From: CAYWNA01 sp964459305
Lineage (GTDB): Bacteria; Planctomycetota; Planctomycetia; Pirellulales; Pirellulaceae
Reading direction: 5' to 3'
NCBI GenBank assembly: GCA_964459305.1
Contig: CAYWNA010000195.1
Location: 1-24,628, forward strand
DNA length: 24,628 nucleotides
The notes below the pieces were generated by a model. That model was not told where the DNA came from, ran no database searches, and worked only from the letters and a program-made list of their open reading frames with translations. A program made the translations under genes and the position numbers. Of this stretch, positions 23,232 to 24,628 are shown piece by piece; within the stretch, counting starts at the first letter, position 1; each line of letters opens with the position of its first letter.

Positions 23232-24628
23232 TCATTCTCCCTCCTCCACGCGATACAACGCCACCTCGTCCCAATACACCTTGCCTCCGTCGCGGAAGCC
23301 GTCGACGATTGGGATCATCAGGGCGTGAGTGACTTCTTTGCCGTTGATTTCCGCCTCGATCTTGCCGCCGACGACGATCAAGGTCCATTTGCCAGGGGGC
23401 GGGGTGATCTTGGTGCTGAGGCCGGGGAGGTTCTGGCCATCGGCGCCGCGTGGGGTGACAGCCAACTCGCAAGTGCCTTTGCATTCGGTGCCTCCAGGCA
23501 TGTCAACGTAAACCCATGCGAAGGCGCAGTACTTGCCGGGCAGGTGTGGTCGGATGGCGTTGACCGGACCGCCACGGTACATGCTGTCGCACAGCAGGCT
23601 GCGCTCGCCGTCGTGCGCGCGGTCGGTGCTGCGGAGCATCCTGCCGACGCCCTTCTTAGTGACGGGGTCGGGCTTGACCCAGTAGGACCAATCGGCACTC
23701 AGATTACCTTGGCCTTCTTCGAAGGAGGAGTTCTTGGAGATCGGCGTGATATTGCCGTCGACGATCGCGAGCATGAGACCAGCCTGATCGCGGACGTGCT
23801 CAGACTCCGAGCTATTGGCGAGTTCGGCGACGCGCTGACGGACGGCATTGTTGCCCCGCGCGACCCAGTTCATGGCCGCCCACATGCCGCTGCCGCCCCA
23901 CGTCTCGCCGGACAACGCGCCGAATCGCTCGATGCCCAGCGGATTTACGAGCACCGGGTCCTTGGGGTAGACCTCCAATGCCAGGTGACGGCGTTTCCGG
24001 GCCATCCGCATGGCCGTCTCGGCGTTGTTGAGTGCGGCCAGAGCCTGGGCTTCCCTCTCGATGATGGGCGGCTGCTTGCGGTCGGCCAGGTAGGCCAACG
24101 CGGAGGCTTCGTAGTACTGGAAGGCCTTCTCCAGCAGCTTGGCTCGTGATCGCTGCTTGTCGGTTCGGCATTTGTCGATGCATGTGTCCAGCAGGCGCCG
24201 GCTTTCGAGAACGTCTTCCTCTTTCACATCGGCCAAGTACCCGGGGTGGCTGAAGTTCAGGTACTGCCCGTGCGTTGAAAACCATGCCGAGTCCAGGATG
24301 TCCTTCGTCCAGAACCGTTCCCAGATCGCGTAGTACCCGGCCAAGTACGGCGCCGCATCGGGGCCAACGCACCGCTCGTACCAGTCCTCGAGCAGTGCGT
24401 CCACATCCGCCCGCGGGTCCCACCACAGTTTCAGAAAGACGTACGGCTTCGGCCCCTCGCCCCAGTTGGGATAGATTTCGGCATAACACGCGCGCACACC
24501 ATGGTCGCTTCCGTAGCGGACGTACTCCTGGGTCTGATGAGAGTAGACCCGTGGCAGGCAATAGGGCGTACCGTAGATGTAGTCGTACCAGCCGAGCGAC
24601 GGGCTGGCCTTCTCCCAGGCCTCGGTCG
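23232..24628 (-). CDS. DUF4838-type glycan-related protein, 5' end beyond the window
   Basis: The frame stays open to the window edge, so at least 465 residues are present and the true N-terminus lies outside. A GTG at 24497 is an internal codon, since the frame upstream of it is well conserved in character (GWYDYIYGTPYCLPRVYSH, YVRYGSDHGV). YAEIYPNWGEGPKPYVFLKLWWDPRADVDALLEDWYERCVG followed by YYAIWERFW matches the C-terminal part of DUF4838 proteins, which are related to glucuronidase and hexosaminidase barrels. The last 150 residues (NSSFEEGQGNLSADWSYWV, GERSLLCDSMYRGG, FRDGGKVYWDEVALYRVEEGE) look like a jelly-roll carbohydrate-binding module. Activity is unknown. The CBM9-like gene follows on the same strand. 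Confidence 0.75.
   Translation of the reverse strand, partial: TEAWEKASPSLGWYDYIYGTPYCLPRVYSHQTQEYVRYGSDHGVRACYAEIYPNWGEGPKPYVFLKLWWDPRADVDALLEDWYERCVGPDAAPYLAGYYAIWERFWTKDILDSAWFSTHGQYLNFSHPGYLADVKEEDVLESRRLLDTCIDKCRTDKQRSRAKLLEKAFQYYEASALAYLADRKQPPIIEREAQALAALNNAETAMRMARKRRHLALEVYPKDPVLVNPLGIERFGALSGETWGGSGMWAAMNWVARGNNAVRQRVAELANSSESEHVRDQAGLMLAIVDGNITPISKNSSFEEGQGNLSADWSYWVKPDPVTKKGVGRMLRSTDRAHDGERSLLCDSMYRGGPVNAIRPHLPGKYCAFAWVYVDMPGGTECKGTCELAVTPRGADGQNLPGLSTKITPPPGKWTLIVVGGKIEAEINGKEVTHALMIPIVDGFRDGGKVYWDEVALYRVEEGE

Noticed and set aside
23325..24149. 274-codon open frame on the plus strand
   Set aside because: It is antisense to the DUF4838-type gene, and its Ala/Val/Gly-rich product reads as a reverse-strand shadow.

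Overview
The window looks like a stretch of planctomycete chromosome, most likely Pirellulales-like. The grounds are the gene families present: a secreted PQQ-type propeller protein with the NWPGWRGPRGDG start, a secreted DUF1080 (3-keto-disaccharide hydrolase) protein, a membrane Ser/Thr kinase fused to a formylglycine-enzyme-like domain, a CBM9-like secreted protein and a DUF4838-type protein. Many starts also lack a clear Shine-Dalgarno site. This taxonomic call is inference from family content; no rRNA, tRNA, CRISPR array or transposase was seen.

Layout. 368-2404 (minus): leuC-leuD, the two isopropylmalate isomerase subunits of leucine synthesis. 2858-4225 (plus): an exported M20D-type metallo-amidohydrolase. 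4550-10138 (plus): a compact four-gene sugar cluster of GT4 glycosyltransferase, HAD hydrolase (overlapping by 4 nt), a second GT4-like transferase with a GTDGVSLE motif, and a GH13_18 phosphorylase resembling glucosylglycerate phosphorylase. I infer that it makes or recycles a glycosylglycerate compatible solute, possibly mannosylglucosylglycerate. 10408-12777: divergent secreted genes, DUF1080 (minus) and PQQ-like propeller (plus). 12990-18296 (plus): a 931-aa secreted orphan, a GH127 gene that has lost its whole catalytic barrel in frame, and a secreted tandem nitrilase-fold protein in which neither domain keeps a full Glu-Lys-Cys triad. 18442-19212 (plus): a small secreted Cys-rich orphan with its own candidate promoter. 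19414-21558 (minus): kinase-TM-PEGA-SUMF1 protein. 21769-22116 (minus): a possible small Cys-rich membrane protein, perhaps frameshifted. 22218-22958 and 23232-24628 (minus): CBM9-like and DUF4838-type secreted carbohydrate proteins, the latter cut by the window edge.

The most striking non-coding feature is that nearly every intergenic gap longer than about 200 bp holds a long imperfect inverted repeat with arms of 12-25 bp. There are seven elements, at 244-312, 2463-2542, 4256-4445, 10184-10260, 12798-12877, 22116-22180 and 23056-23148. Two of them (2463 and 12798) are clearly the same family, and the one at 4256-4445 is three nested inverted repeats. They occur in divergent, tandem and convergent gaps, so ordinary termination does not explain them all. 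They look like REPIN- or MITE-type dispersed palindromes.
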